Source of the DNA: Ridgeia piscesae
Taxonomy: Eukaryota > Annelida > Polychaeta > Sabellida > Siboglinidae
NCBI GenBank assembly: GCA_025642075.2
Contig: JAODUO010000131.1
Span: 143,501 to 207,500, forward strand
Direction: 5' to 3'
Length of the DNA: 64,000 nucleotides
The position numbers and the translations under genes are program-made. Under the pieces are notes generated by a model. That model did not search any database. It had not been told where the DNA came from and worked only from the letters and a program-made list of their open reading frames with translations. Below, piece by piece: positions 17,673 to 30,367 of the stretch (its first letter is position 1; each line of letters opens with the position of its first letter).

Positions 17673-17815
17673 ATATATTATATAGACAGTGGCAGATATT
17701 TGTGTATGAATAGTCTTCGCAGATTAATTCCAAAGTGGCCTGATACTTGTCGGAGAAGTTGAGATGATGTTCGAGGGAGCAAGTATAAAGTGCTTTGAGC
17801 AAGTGACATTAATTC
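17345..17815 (+). repeat. tRNA-derived SINE split by an internal (TA)n expansion
   Basis: Head: TAGACCTTCAGACTACCATC, then B box GGTTCAAATCC at about 17392. The body CACTCTACATTGCTCCAGTTCACTCAGCTG is interrupted after GAGTACCTGG by about 215 bp of (TA)n (17473-17687). It resumes as TATAGACAGTGGCAGATAT and ends in the shared 3' word TAAAGTGCTTTGAGCAAG. The copy at 32379-32580 has the same junction with only TATA between the two halves, so the array grew inside the element. Confidence 0.75.
17473..17687. repeat. (TA)n microsatellite inside SINE
   Basis: Alternating TA with occasional phase slips (TTATATA, ATATTATA). Strictly bounded by two SINE halves. Confidence 0.93.
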
Positions 17816-19157
17816 AATTCATTGTTTGCTCAGTCACTTGTACAACTGTACTAGTAATGAAACAACTGGTAATAAATATGCACATATCAACCAAAGCATG
17901 CAGCATGTCTCTAATCATAAATATTTCATGGTACAATGCACGTTTATACAAAATTCAATGGTCTTTTATAATGTCAACAATATCATAAGCGTGTAACCAA
18001 GCAATCACTATAGGATGCCAAGAAATAACAACACTGATTTTCATAATGATAAAAACACTTATAATTGTTAATTTAGTTTATTATCAAATATTATGATTAA
18101 GTTATAGCCATGTGTGAGGGTACATAAAGAATACATTAATAGAATGAATCAGTTGGTATGCAATCATCATGGATGGTTTCAATCATTCACAGTCAAGCAT
18201 GAACAAGAAAGCATATTCATTATTGAAATGGTGAATAATTTATGTAATCCCTAGGCACTGTAAATATGCTGTGGATGTCAATATGGTGTCCGTGGGGATT
18301 ATATGTGCCTAGTGGCTATACTAATAATAAATATTTCTAGAGTGTAGCATTGCAAGTCCATTAAAAACTGGAAGCTATACAATTTTGAGCTATTTGAAGT
18401 CCTGCCTGTATATCCAAATTTGCATGCATTAATAAACTTTGGGACATATTCATCCTGTATAGCGATTCTCAATTCACATTGTCGTTTGTCAATAAATCAA
18501 TCAGATTTAATACATCATTGCTTTTTGTATTTTATTGTGTAGTTTGTCTGTACTATCTAGAGACTCTAGACTCTACTCTTATTGACTAGTATTTTACACA
18601 AGTGCACAAGCTTTTGGCTTGGCTTTGCCTTGCCTCCGAACGTTTCAGTTGATGCTTAATTCAATCCTAAGTTTAATTAAAATAGTTTAGTAACGAAAAT
18701 TTTACAGTATGCCATCAGTAAAATCTGATAAGTTATCATTCTCCTTTTAACATGATAATGATTGTAACATGCGCGAATTTAATGACTGATGTCGCGAAAA
18801 CAACCCATTATCGCCCAAATGTAACCGAACTGTCGCGTCCACGTTCCTTATAACTTAGTCCTAAACAGATTTAACAACTGGATAGATTAGTCATCACCCA
18901 AAACTAGATTGCTAGTGTGTATACATTACCGCAAAATCGATATTCATTACTAACCACATCATTAATCAGCCAAAGACGTTCACACTTCGTGCCCCCGTAC
19001 ATGTCATAATAATGTGCAAGCGTCCACGTCTCAGAGAGACGTCAATGGATTCTCACGTCAAGTCGTAAACAGAAGAGTAAAGAGGGGGCAAAGCACACAC
19101 GCTGGGCAAAGCGCACTCCTCTTATCTCAGTGGCTAACAGGGACGTCGATCATTCAC

Positions 19158-19240
<83 letters not shown>

Positions 19241-20830
19241 CATATCGAGTTCGTCTCTCCATCGTACTACGTATCGCCTACGTATCTCCCTTCGTATGAT
19301 ATTATCCAGGTGGTGATACGCGATTTCCATCGGTTATTTCGTATTCTGCTGATCGAACGTGCCCTGCCCAGGTCCACTTCCGTCTTTTAATTGACTGGTT
19401 CAAAATCACGTCTATGACCTTTAATTGCGTTTACTCTTACCCAGAGGTTTATTTTCTGTTGCGGTATATATGTCATGTTTACAAAAATAAATGGTTCTTT
19501 TCATATTTGTTTGTGCGGCTGATATAGCTTGTTCTTTGCTTGGCTGGTGAGTGTACGTTCCGATGTTACTCTGAAAGTTGTCGCGGTGCTTGGCGAATAT
19601 GCTCTTACACAAAGTGCTTAGATGCTTATCGCATCGTTTCCGCTGCAAACTTTATATATTGGAATGCAATACAGTACAAAGATTTATATTTATTCTGATG
19701 TGTAACTGTCCTAAGTAATCACTTCATGTACCTAGCTGTTAATCGGAGTTGCTTACCGAGTCCTGTGTTGTGCGTAACTGTATCAAACCAAATAACCTGG
19801 TTATGGGACAAGTCATATCCTGATATTCTGTGTCAGAGTAATTATGAAAATAACTTTATATTACCACATTTGCCATATAATGTTCGAATGTTGATAATAA
19901 TGTAATCGAAAAACAGCATTATTTTACACGTCACTTTCAGGTATGATGTTACTGTCATAAAATAAAATATATGATTAACATGTCCAGTCTCGTTATGCAG
20001 ATGTGTTTTCAAACGAACAATTCCGTTAAGTCTGTTAATATCAATCGCCTTTGTGGTCGGCACCCTGATCTATCTTAATAACAATGTTTTGGACAATTTA
20101 CGCAAACAAAATTCTGAGTTTTTTTTAGCCTAGGCTGGCTTATCGTCCATGTCAATACCGCTTCATATTATGTCGTTTGTTCTCTTCCGTTTGACCATTT
20201 CAACACCTGTTTGCTTCACCTGTTAATAAGAATGACTGACATGCCATCGCTTAGTGTTAAAATATTAGGTTTGCAGAAAAAGACAAAATACCGCGTCGCC
20301 AAAGACGCACAAACTTAGGTGACGCTTGGCTACGACACACAGTGGCGCCACACAACGGAGTCTGATTATAGATATGAACGCTCACCAGAGGGCGATAGTG
20401 CTTTGTGTTCTCGTTATGATCTCGCGACAACCCCTGATTTGCCAAAGCTCGCCCCATTTCTCCCTTTTCGCCTGTAGTGTGTTTTGAGGTAGTTATCGTG
20501 TCATGGTGTAGATCTATTAAAGGCAATTTTACTTAGACAGGGCAACACACAACTCTAAAGTTACTTAGAACATATACACCGTATCATGTAATTGGAGCCA
20601 AATAACATTTTAGTCTTCGTCTACACTCCTTTAATGAAACATTAACCGATTCTTGTAGAACTAATCGACGTTGTCTGTAATTGTCAACATGGCTGCGCCC
20701 ATGCTTGTTTTGTGTCCATGTGTCACACCAACGTGATCCAACACTTATGAGTGGTTAATGCAACCTATATCAAATATATTTCTCTAACGTGTTTCGTGTT
20801 ATGTTGTTGATTTGTTTCCTGGGGAACTGC
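17816..20830. other. Intergenic DNA between the DIPK1-like gene and RPS5
   Basis: No gene is supported. It contains a (TA)n run at 19161-19240 followed directly by a decayed LINE tail. The rest is AT-rich unique sequence with only short frames. A non-coding first exon of RPS5 may lie near the right end or just beyond. Confidence 0.5.
19250..19445 (-). mobile_element. Second decayed LINE C-terminal tail
   Basis: It aligns by eye with 1120-1320: shared stretches include GGTGATACG, CCATCGGTTAT and TGCCCTGCCCAGGTCCACTT. Indels break the frame. It starts immediately after a (TA)n array. Confidence 0.7.
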
Positions 20831-20831
20831 A

Positions 20832-20930
20832 TATAAAATAAGACTAATTCTTTCGTGGTTTATGCACATGGTCACGACACGGCGGTGTCATGCTCATGGC
20901 TGCGTTCGGCGTGATACGCAGGTGTGCAAA
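20832..20930 (+). promoter_or_regulatory. Possible RPS5 promoter and non-coding first exon
   Basis: The RPS5 start codon follows an intron acceptor (TTGCAG, 21441-21446), so a 5' UTR exon must lie upstream. TATAAA at 20832 followed by a pyrimidine initiator TTCTTTCG around 20850 resembles the TCT-type start of ribosomal protein genes, and CGCAGGTGTGC near 20917-20927 could be a donor. The TATA-to-start distance is short and other sites are possible. Confidence 0.25.
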
Positions 20931-21452
20931 CCAACTGAACATTACCAATATTTCGCTAAGAAATTGTACATTCCTGCATTGTTTCCAAGAAATTTCGGAT
21001 CAGGTTATGTTGGAAGGCAAACTCCTGGCTATACCGTCACCATACCTGCACAGTTGCAACGTTGTCCTCGGATTGGCAACTAATAATTCTATTTATCACA
21101 CCTCGCAGGGCTTAATGCATGTTTTGGTAATCTTGTGGTTACCAGGTTTTATTATGATTGCATCAAACCAATTCTTACCTCCTTTTATGCCATCATGATA
21201 TTCTGAAATGTTTGTTCCATCATTGTTGCAATGTCGCAAACCCTTATTCAAAAAGCAATTTCAGATTCTTGTCACCCCAAAGCAGAACCAGAGACTGGTA
21301 CAGTCGGAAGTGATATGTTGATACACTTGCATGAAGAGTGGTTACGAAATGACAGATCACTTTATGGAAGAGGATCTGTACAGTGTTGCAAATTATGCAA
21401 ACTAACTCACCTGTAGCCATTTCTTATTTTGTTTTGTTGCTTGCAGGTCAAC

Positions 21453-24400
21453 ATGGCTTCTGAAAGCTGGGAGGATCAGGCCGTCGTGGTTGAGCCACCA
21501 GAGATTAAGTTGTTTGGACAATGGTCAGCTCAGGATGTCCAGGTTGGAGACATCAGTCTCACTGTGAGTATTTTGTTGTGTGTGTAATGTGGTTACAAGT
21601 TAATAACACATTTTTCCTCCTTAACCCTACTGGTGACCAATGGTAAACGTGGTGTGCACACTTTGGGACTATTTGTAAGGGCACTTAAAAAAATCTTAAC
21701 ATTGAGACTTAATTAGCAGAAGAATGGTTTCAAAAGGAATTATTTTGTTGGAAAAAGACCCTCTGTTCTGCCGTGATAATGTTTGCATAACATCAAATAA
21801 TCATGATGATAAAACTATTAAAATAATGTATATTTCCTCTATTACTAACTAATTACTGAGTGGCTGTGTGTCCATATAGAAAAATGTAGCCTGTTAGTAT
21901 AAGCTACAGAGTAAAGATTGAATTACTCAAAGATGTTGGTAATTTTTTATATAGCATGTACACTTGTGAATGTCAGAATGAGAGTAAAAACAACCAAAGG
22001 GTAAAAGTATTGTATTGTCTGCTAGGGATACGATTCTAGTCGTAGTTTGCACTTGGCACGACTTCGCCTGACCCTAACATTTTGGAATCTCATTGGCTGG
22101 TTAACATTGAATGACGTCAGTATATCAGCATCACTGGGAAACCCGGTTTTCATCTAATCAGCACCGTTTGAATATTTGCCGTAGAAAGCGGGTACCCTAA
22201 GCTAGCGAAATCAAAGATGGAGTCGAGTTGCAGGCCGTTAAATGTCGGCACATTTTGAAGGATAACTAATTTACTTCATAATGGTGATAACAAGAAGGCA
22301 GCCAATTGTATAGACAATATAAGATGCACGAACATGGTATTTAATGCAACATTTGTCCGTGAAAACATTCTGAAGGCATCGAAATGGGGCCAACTGACAC
22401 CAGCACCTATTTTCATACCATACTGTAGTTTTGGTGCTAACAAAGTTAATGTTGTTTTCAATGACTAAAGTTGAAATGTTGACCAAAGTTGTTACATTAG
22501 AGTACTTCTTTTATTAGTTATAAGAAACAAGCCATAAAATTATTTCACAAATTTACGTAATTCCGCTCAGCAAAGCCACATGTTGGCAATTCAGTCGATT
22601 AACATGAGAGTATTACAAAACATTTTACACTTATTGGGGCATGTATTACTACAATATACTATAATATATATTATCACACCACAAATTTTTTGATGTAACT
22701 TGGTAGTTGATTTTATCTGCTTTCTAAAGGTATATTCTATCTTAAAATTGACTGAGAAATAATGAAGTTATTAGCATTTTCGTCTGCACTAGCTTCATGA
22801 TTAAATGGGTTAAACTGATATGAGGGAGACACTGTTTAGTATTATAACAAAGCTGGATGCTTCAGGGAAGTGAGCACAGAATAAACATTCCATTATTTGC
22901 TGTTGTTTAACTATCACGTCTCTTGTATGTAACTGCTGTAGGACTACATTGCCGTGAAGGAGAAGTCTGCAAAGTATCTGCCCCATTCCGCTGGCCGCTA
23001 CCAGACCAAGCGATTCCGCAAGGCGCTTTGCCCCATTGTTGAACGTCTGACATGCTCCCTTATGATGCATGGCCGCAACAACGGCAAGAAGATCATGGCT
23101 ATGAGGATAGTGAAGCACGCTTTTGAGATCATCCACCTTCTAACTGGAGAGGTGGGTGTTGGGAATCTGACCATTGGTTTGGACAATGCGATTCAGATTT
23201 CAGTGATGGAGAAAGTGATCAATAGATCGTTTGATTAATTCTAAAAAGTCTAATAGCTAGATGTTTGAATTTATACTATTAGTGCAACAGGTCACTGATA
23301 GTTATATGTAAACAAACAACTTATGTAACAAGAATCATAGAGCAATGCAGTAACCCATCACCCCGTCATTTGGGCATGCTGAATTTGGATGGGTAAGGCA
23401 ATCTTTCTGGTAAAGTACTGTAAGGCCAGATAAAAAAATCCTTATTGTAATCTAATTTTTGCAACACAAACAGCAATTATCATAGGGGCTGCACGCCTCA
23501 ACAACCAACACATTTTAGAGATGCCCACCATGTTTATTTCTTCAATCCAGAAACCTGTAAACATATTTACCTGTGTTGACATATTAATTTTCCCTGATAG
23601 TTGGAGCAGATAGGCACCACCATTTCTACCTCGAAATACATACTCTCACCAGAGTACGTATTTCGAGGAATAATGATATTTTTAATATGCATGCACTGAT
23701 GGCCAGAATGATTGTTAATTTTGGTTTGTGTTCGCAGAATCCCCTGCAGGTGCTCGTGACAGCTGTCATCAACAGTGGACCACGTGAGGACTCCACGCGT
23801 ATTGGTCGTGCCGGTACCGTCCGTCGTCAGGCTGTCGACGTGTCGCCTCTGCGTCGTGTCAACCAGGCTGTGTGGCTGCTGTGTATGGGAGCACGTGAGG
23901 CTGCATTTAGGAACATCAAGAGCATCGCCGAATGTCTCGCCGACGAACTCATCAACGCTGCTAAGGTGAGTACTGTTTATATTGGACTAATTAAGTTCTT
24001 GGCTTCTTGCTAATGAAATCATCATAATTGTTTGAAAGGAATAACAAAATCTGGTTATTTCAATAAATTAATGGAATATTGTATGTAATTGAAAATTTTG
24101 ACCAAATTGAATGTCTACAACAAGAATCCAACACACTTAGATTCTACAGGATGCTTATGTCCATGTATTTGTTAAATGCCTGAAGTAATGCCCACGTTGA
24201 ACAGAAAAGTAATCACAAGGTTGTTGCTGTTCAGACAATTATTTTTCGTTTGTTATCAGCTTTTTGGTAACATCGATATGGTGAAAAGTTGCGTCATATT
24301 TAGAGTTCAGTTGCAATGCAAAAAGTTAACCGGAAGTATCTGAACTCTGCAATGGGTGATGGACTGCTGTAGAAGTTTCCAATGTCTACATAGCTTTATA

Positions 24401-24645
24401 AAATATATCAGATTGTAAGTATTATAACCAACAAAATGAAATCCGAATTGAACAATACAAGGAGTAGATGATTGAATAGCTGCATTGACGATGATTGAAT
24501 AGGTCAGATTGTGTATATAGCATATGTATTTTACGCTGTGTGTTTGTGGCTACAATGTGTGTTGCATTGTCTTTAGGGGTCCTCCAACTCCCACGCGATC
24601 AAGAAGAAGGATGAACTGGAACGAGTTGCCAAGTCCAACAGATAG
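21453..24645 (+). CDS. RPS5: 40S ribosomal protein S5 (uS7)
   Basis: Four coding exons join in phase 0: 21453-21563, 22942-23151, 23738-23965 and 24577-24645 (TAG), giving 205 residues against 204 in human. Landmarks: [117 protein letters not shown], and the end [14 protein letters not shown]. uS7 sits in the head of the small subunit near the E-site mRNA exit. The ATG at 21453 matches the family N-terminus and lies six bases after an acceptor, so the 5' UTR is split. AATAAA at 24726-24731 is a likely poly(A) signal. I found no clear box C/D or H/ACA snoRNA in its introns. Confidence 0.98.
23629..23668. repeat. Hairpin in RPS5 intron 2 (18-bp arms, 4-nt loop)
   Basis: Arm 23629-23646 (CCTCGAAATACATACTCT), loop CACC, arm 23651-23668; one mismatch. 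Confidence 0.85.
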
Positions 24646-24725
24646 ACAACATCTGCTGCAGCCGCCGGTGCCTGATGCCGAACATTCTTAGTGTCTAGTG
24701 CCGCACGGTTGACAGAATACATTTA

Positions 24726-24731
24726 AATAAA
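24726..24731 (+). terminator. RPS5 polyadenylation signal
   Basis: AATAAA 81 bases after the RPS5 stop codon, followed by a T/G-rich stretch (TTGGTTCGTTTTATTTT). Confidence 0.75.
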
Positions 24732-25224
24732 GAAATGATGGGAGATCTTGGTTCGTTTTATTTTACCATAATACGAGTCTCACAGATGTATAGAACTAAG
24801 GATGTGCACACTACCATGTCGTCTTAGGAGGGGACTGCATAAGTAGCCCGCCCTTTTTAACAGTAATACAACTTCAATTATCCTGGTCTGCAGTTGCTTT
24901 CCAACGGCCTTTGTAATATCTGGACTTTTCATAAAAATGTGAAATTTTTGATGAATGAATTGACGCATCGATCAATTTAGGCAAAGTATAGTCATCACGG
25001 CAAAATTGAGGTGAGCTCGGATTGTACAGGAGTAACCAAACTTTCCTCATCGAGACATGTATGGTACATTGTCACTGAATAATTCTGATCGTCTTCTCCC
25101 AAGCTATGCAAACCGACTTCCTTTTTGGCAGCCACCTGGTGGCTTTCTTCACATTGGAATAATCATAAGTACGCCCAAAAGGTGGCGACACTACCATACG
25201 TGATATACATTTTCTGGGAGCATT

Positions 25225-25580
25225 TCATAGAAATGGCTCCGTGAGGTGGCAGCACTTTTAAGCCCCTCAACTCTGCCTGGGGAAAAAGGCTCTGCATTTG
25301 TTAGGCCTTACCCCAGGTTAGGGTAGAGACGCTGATTGGTTCTCAGGCCAATTATGAAATTAAAATAACGATATACTTTTACAAGATAATAATAATATTC
25401 TATGAAAAGTATTCAACATTGAACTTATATTACACAAAAATAAGTAAAAATTCAAATTTACAGTTGTTTATAAAATAAGAATTACGGCAGGATTAACCAG
25501 TATCCGTGAGGTGGCAGCATTGTTTAGCCCCTCACGAATAACACAAATTAAGTAAGGATACCTTTTTATCAAATAATGTT
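25225..25580 (+). repeat. Dispersed repeat family, two adjacent copies
   Basis: CCGTGAGGTGGCAGCACTTT with AGCCCCTCAACTC (25230-25275) and ATTACGGCAGGATTAACCAG with TCCGTGAGGTGGCAGCATTG (25482-25525) belong to a family also seen at 26325-26490, 48835-48990 and 49440-49650, always in plus orientation. The long copies share an AT-rich 5' part (ATTCAACATTGAACTTATATTA). Confidence 0.7.
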
Positions 25581-26324
25581 CTATTATAATTACTATTCAA
25601 AATTAAATAGGGCGTGCAAGTCTCGCGCTGGAAAACGAGGCTGGGGGCAGGAGGTCCATATACTCCATGTTAACATATAGGACTTTGTTTTGTTTTGGTC
25701 GTAATAATCGAACTGTCCCGAAATAGCGTATTTCAGTTATATTGTCCGAAGGATTATTACAAGCAGGAGCAGTGGAACACTTTGCCGGTGACAATGATCA
25801 CGGAAATCATGAATTTTAATCGATTATTATGGTGGTTGCCATGGCAATAGCGGCAAGTACTTGTGTTTGGCGATCTTGACTAATAATGAAGAGTGCCAGT
25901 TTTCGCGCAGTACAACCTGTTTGGGCCAAACGTATACATGTGTTATGATTATGTGCATTTAGACAACTTGTCAGATATAAGTGCTTATCGAAACCACGAC
26001 GTACAGCAATGTAAAACGCAAATCCCATAAAAGACACATACAGCCTAGGCTAGCATCGTGTCGATTATCTGTACTACGTAAATCGCTATGTGCCTATGAT
26101 AGTGTGATAAACTCAATATTAAATCGGACATTTAAGATAAGAAACGTATAACACAAGATATTTATGAACTGATTTTCCTAGTATTCATCAGTCGGAAGCT
26201 ACAACTGTCATCCATCGTTAGAATATTATTCTTGTGTCCAGTCCCCAATTAGTCTCGCTTAGTCCCCAATAAGCTCCAGTCGTGCGGAGTCACGCCATGT
26301 ATCGTGACCCACTTGCAGGCCCTA

Positions 26325-26490
26325 TAGAAATACAAATTTGCTGTTGTTTATAAACATATAAATTACGGCAGGATTAATCAGTGTCCGTGAGGTGGCAACA
26401 TTGTATAGATCACGCGGATAAACAAACAAAAGCCAGACTGCCTTCTCGGCGTAGTTCCGCAGCCGACCGACAGTCGGTTAAGCGAGACTA
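26325..26490 (+). repeat. Dispersed repeat family, third copy
   Basis: It shares AAATTACGGCAGGATTAATC and GTCCGTGAGGTGGCAACATT with 25482, and CCAGACTGCCTTCTCGGCG plus CAGTCGGTTAAGCGAGACTA with 49590-49641. Confidence 0.7.
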
Positions 26491-26663
26491 CTCTAAATCA
26501 TGATACATGTAGACGCGTTCTTTAAAGTTGGACGGGCCAAGATACACAGCTGAACGACATAATTATATTGATGGACTGCTTCCATCGTTTGGTTGTAAAA
26601 CATAGCTGTATGCTTCTTATAAACGCTGCCTAATCAATATTCATCACCTAATTAATAATTATC

Positions 26664-26739
26664 TACTGTTCTAGAATTTAGTCACTCATACCGCATATAG
26701 GTTATAATGCGGTATGAGTGACTAAATTCTAGAACAGTA
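26664..26739. repeat. Perfect hairpin, 33-bp arms and 10-nt loop
   Basis: Arm 26664-26696 (begins TACTGTTCTAGAATTTAG) is exactly reverse-complementary to 26707-26739; the loop is ATAGGTTATA. A perfect arm this long points to a young foldback element or recent inverted duplication. Confidence 0.95.
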
Positions 26740-27054
26740 AAGGGCGCACCACCGCGCACGACCAGGTAATGTGTTGTATCAGAAAATATCAGCCGTTGGC
26801 GGTGTGGTGGTGCCAGATTCGACCAGTCCAGGATTCGTCTAAACGCATATCGCGCATGCGCGCGCATGCTCAATGATCGCTTTTATCTGTTCTGACGCGC
26901 TCTGACGTAGTGGCAACGGCATACGTCATGCCAGGGCCGAGATTCGACTAAATAACACGTTCGAGTGAGTGAAAATTATCACATAAGTTAATCCATTTTA
27001 TTTAAGATGTGCGTGATAACAATATTATTTCAATACTTGATGTATTACTGCTCG

Positions 27055-27098
27055 GTACGAATTCTGGGACCGCTACCGTCGCGGTCCCAAATTCGTAC
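27055..27098. repeat. Inverted repeat with 18-19-bp arms
   Basis: GTACGAATTCTGGGACCGC (27055-27073) pairs with 27081-27098 apart from a one-base bulge; the loop is TACCGTC. A further partial arm (CGAATCTGGGACC) follows. Confidence 0.85.
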
Positions 27099-27617
27099 GA
27101 ATCTGGGACCACCACAGCGGCAGCTGTTACGGTAAATGTTGCGCCATCTCACATGTGCGTAACTAACAGGCAAACCAGCGTAGTTAGCCTAACGACAAAC
27201 GAACCTCGACTGTCCACGCACCGTTAAGTGGCAGCACTTTATCGCCTCCTCCGGTAAGCTGCTCTACCCGAAGTATGGATAGATTTAGATCGTGATTGGC
27301 TGTCAGAAACACTATGAAGCAAAACATTAAAGAGAATAAACTTGGAACAGTTAATAATGCTTTTGAAGTTATTTAACTTGTATTGAAAGTTTGCTGTCTA
27401 GAATGTGGGAACGCTAATGCTCGCGTCGTTTTGCAATGTTTAACGAGTGTAGTATACTTATTAAAGTATACCTATAATGACAATTTTATTAATAAAGCGT
27501 CATATATCCAGAATATAATTCCGCCCATAGGCGCATAAAATACAAGATTGGTAAATATGAATATATAAAATGCACGCAATCAATTAGGCTTACGTGGTAA
27601 AATAATGTAAAATGATA

Positions 27618-27797
27618 ATAATAAATAGATAAATCAATATTCTAAAAAAATCAGTTTGATTTTTTTTATTCACAATCCGAACGGACCGGCGTACATGACT
27701 GGTGCCGAACTGGTTTTGGACCGTAACTCTTTATCGTCTGTGGACACTCCATCATAGACGGCAGCAGTTTGGATTGTCAACAAATAACGCACGCGAC
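27618..27797. repeat. Direct repeat, left copy, flanking the zinc-finger pseudogene
   Basis: It matches 28999-29182 at an offset near 1385. The core 27669-27785 differs at only one or two positions. On the minus strand the core reads as an open C-terminal exon-like segment: TIQTAAVYDGVSTD, then KELRSKTSSAPVMYAGPFGL and a stop. Confidence 0.85.
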
Positions 27798-27959
27798 AAA
27801 TGCCGGTACATAAGGAAAGTTGGGCGCATACTGCGCTATCCTCAAAAAGCCTGAAACGACTCGCACATACGAGAACAAGTACCCTTGCATTATGCGCAAA
27901 ACGTCATTCACTATCCTTAAAGTCCAATCAAATGTGCGTAAATTACACGCGAGAAGTTA

Positions 27960-28790
27960 CACAGGGGGAAAACCGTACATTTGTGGTGTGTGTATGAAGT
28001 CATTCGCACAGTCCACGTACCTCAAGCAACACGAAATAACTCACACAGGTGAGAAACCGCACACATGTGGTGTGTGAATAAACCTCATACGATGTATGTG
28101 GAAAATCCTTCGCAGTGTTCAGTAAAATGAAATGACACCAGACTACTGTCACAACTCACACAGATGAAAGTCGATACACCTGTGATAGGTGTGGGAAGTT
28201 ATTCGCTCGCTCACATATACACTGAAGCTGCATATACGCACTCATACAGGTGAAAAGCCGTACACTTGCCAAACGTGTGAAAAGTCGTACTCGCAAACAA
28301 GTGCATTTAAATTACGTATAGTAACTCACACAAGTGAGAAACCGAACACCTGTTGTGTGTGTATGAAGTCACTCGCACAGTTCAGGTATCTCAAACAACA
28401 TGAATGGACCCACACAGGTGAGAAACCGAATACGTATGATACAAGTGAAAAGTCCTTCACATCGTCCAGTGCACTTAAATCACATTAGAACATACACTCG
28501 GGTGAGAAACCGTACGCTTGCGATACCTGTGGAAAGACATTCGCACGTTAAAATAGTTTTACTAAACCACACATACGAACGCATACAGGTGAACACACGT
28601 ACAGTTGTCACACATGTGGAAAGTCGTTTTCGCATTCAAGCGCGGTTACTTTGCAGAATATACCTGTAACACATGTAGGAAATAATTCACAGTATCCAGT
28701 AATCTGAAATTAGGCTACACAGACGAGAAACCGCAGAAAATCATTTGTACAATCAAATGCACTGATACTGCATATAAGAACTGATAAACG
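27960..28790 (+). pseudogene. Decayed C2H2 zinc-finger gene
   Basis: At least six C2H2 finger remnants follow each other with HTGEKP-type linkers: YICGVCMKSFAQSTYLKQH near 27967, YTCQTCEKSYSQTSAF near 28259, NTCCVCMKSLAQFRYLKQH near 28345, a finger with lost Cys (NTYDTSEKSF) near 28429, YACDTCGKTFAR near 28511 and YSCHTCGKSFSH near 28600. Frameshifts and in-frame stops occur between and within fingers. No start or upstream domain (BTB, KRAB) was found. Lying between near-identical direct repeats, it may have been carried in by the same duplication. Confidence 0.85.
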
Positions 28791-28833
28791 CAAACAACCC
28801 CAGTGTCCTAATTCTACATGTACTTTTATTGGT

Positions 28834-28952
<119 letters not shown>

Positions 28953-28998
28953 TGGATATCCTCGTGTTGCGAGTAAATGAAGGTGCGGAATGTCCATG

Positions 28999-29182
28999 CA
29001 ATAAATAGATAAATTAATTTTCAAAAACAAATCAGTTTGAATAATTTGTTTGATTCACAATCCGAACGGACCGGCGTACATGACTGGTGCCGAACTGGTT
29101 TTGGACCGTAACTCTTTACCGTCTGTGGACACTCCATCATAGACGGCAGCAGTTTGGATTGTCAACATATAACGCACACGAT
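28999..29182. repeat. Direct repeat, right copy
   Basis: Partner of 27618-27797. The minus-strand reading of the core is preserved, with one D-to-G change. Confidence 0.85.
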
Positions 29183-29366
29183 GTATGTATGAAGCCAACT
29201 TGGCGAAGCAGTTGTTTATAGGATGGCTGTATTTAGTACTGTTTTCTGCAAAATCTAGATTCACTGTGAAGTAGTCGACCACCGTCGTTAGTTGACCTGA
29301 CAGGGGTTGGTGTCGGTCCTTGAAGTTACCCGTGGAGCAGCGTCTACATGTTCTGCTAACATTCAT
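29055..29366 (-). other. Unassigned minus-strand coding-like segment over the right direct repeat
   Basis: An open minus-strand frame of about 100 residues runs through the right direct repeat and ends GPFGL, stop. It has an acidic or polar composition with Ser/Thr-rich runs (VSTDGKELRSKTSSAPV). The segment preserved in both direct repeats suggests a former or real terminal exon. I do not recognise the family; a fibronectin-III-like edge is possible but unproven. Confidence 0.3.
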
Positions 29367-30336
29367 TTACACCTATCGCCAGGCCAGTTTGCCCTCCATT
29401 CCTGATCTCATTGTGAACTACCTTGTTCATAAAGGGTCCTGAAAGGACATTTTTAATCTTGCACACTTATGTTTACCATACCTCAACATAGCCCCGTCCA
29501 GGGCTAACCTAGGACATGTGCACTGCGTAATGCAGAGTGCGTGTAACTGAATTTGAAAATAATAATAAGTTAAACAAATATTTATGTATAGTAGGTGTAA
29601 ACAGCACACACGTGCATTTACACACACGCACGCACACGCACGCGCACACAAACAAAATCTGTTTTAGCCAGCTTGTGCTATTTTCCGCTTGTGCAAACCA
29701 ACAATAAATTCACAACTCTCTCAAGCCATCATTGTAGAAAGAACGCACGGCGCTGCGAATAATTGTAGGTACACCCGTCCGTGTAAAAAACGTAAACCGA
29801 TTTCTGTGTGTCCGTCACATTGTATTTATGCCTGTCCCCACGATTGTGGCATGACGTTGACATAATTAGATGTAAACGGCGGCAACGCTATATACTAATG
29901 TAACCCCTTTGTGACGTAAGACACAACATTCCGATGACGTGTAACGTAGCATCATTCGTTCTTTCTCTCTTTCGGACGTTTGCTTTGCAACAAAATTCGT
30001 GTGCTCTCCATAGGCTGCTAACAAAGTTCACGGATCAACAGTCGGATTTCCGAGGTGACACAAAGGCGCCCTTCCATTGTTTCGTCCTGTTTATAAGCAT
30101 GCCCGGAGTTGGGTTTCGTCGACCGAGCAAAGATCGGATTCACACAGCGAGCGACACAGTTTTCCGGACGTTCAGGGGTGGCCCCTGGACAATGGTTGAC
30201 CATTCGTCTTATCACAAAGATTGTCACGCCGACCTAGCTAAACTACAACATGGACTTCATAGCACTGCGTATCTGTTTTTCATTGAAAACATATTTGCAT
30301 CAAATGGCAATCGTATGTCTGAGTATATGCCTAGTG

Positions 30337-30367
<31 letters not shown>

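Noticed and set aside
23966..24576. Box C/D snoRNA in RPS5 intron 3 (ATGATTG words near 24459-24498)
   Set aside because: The C box does not match RTGATGA and no paired CTGA D box with a closing stem was found.
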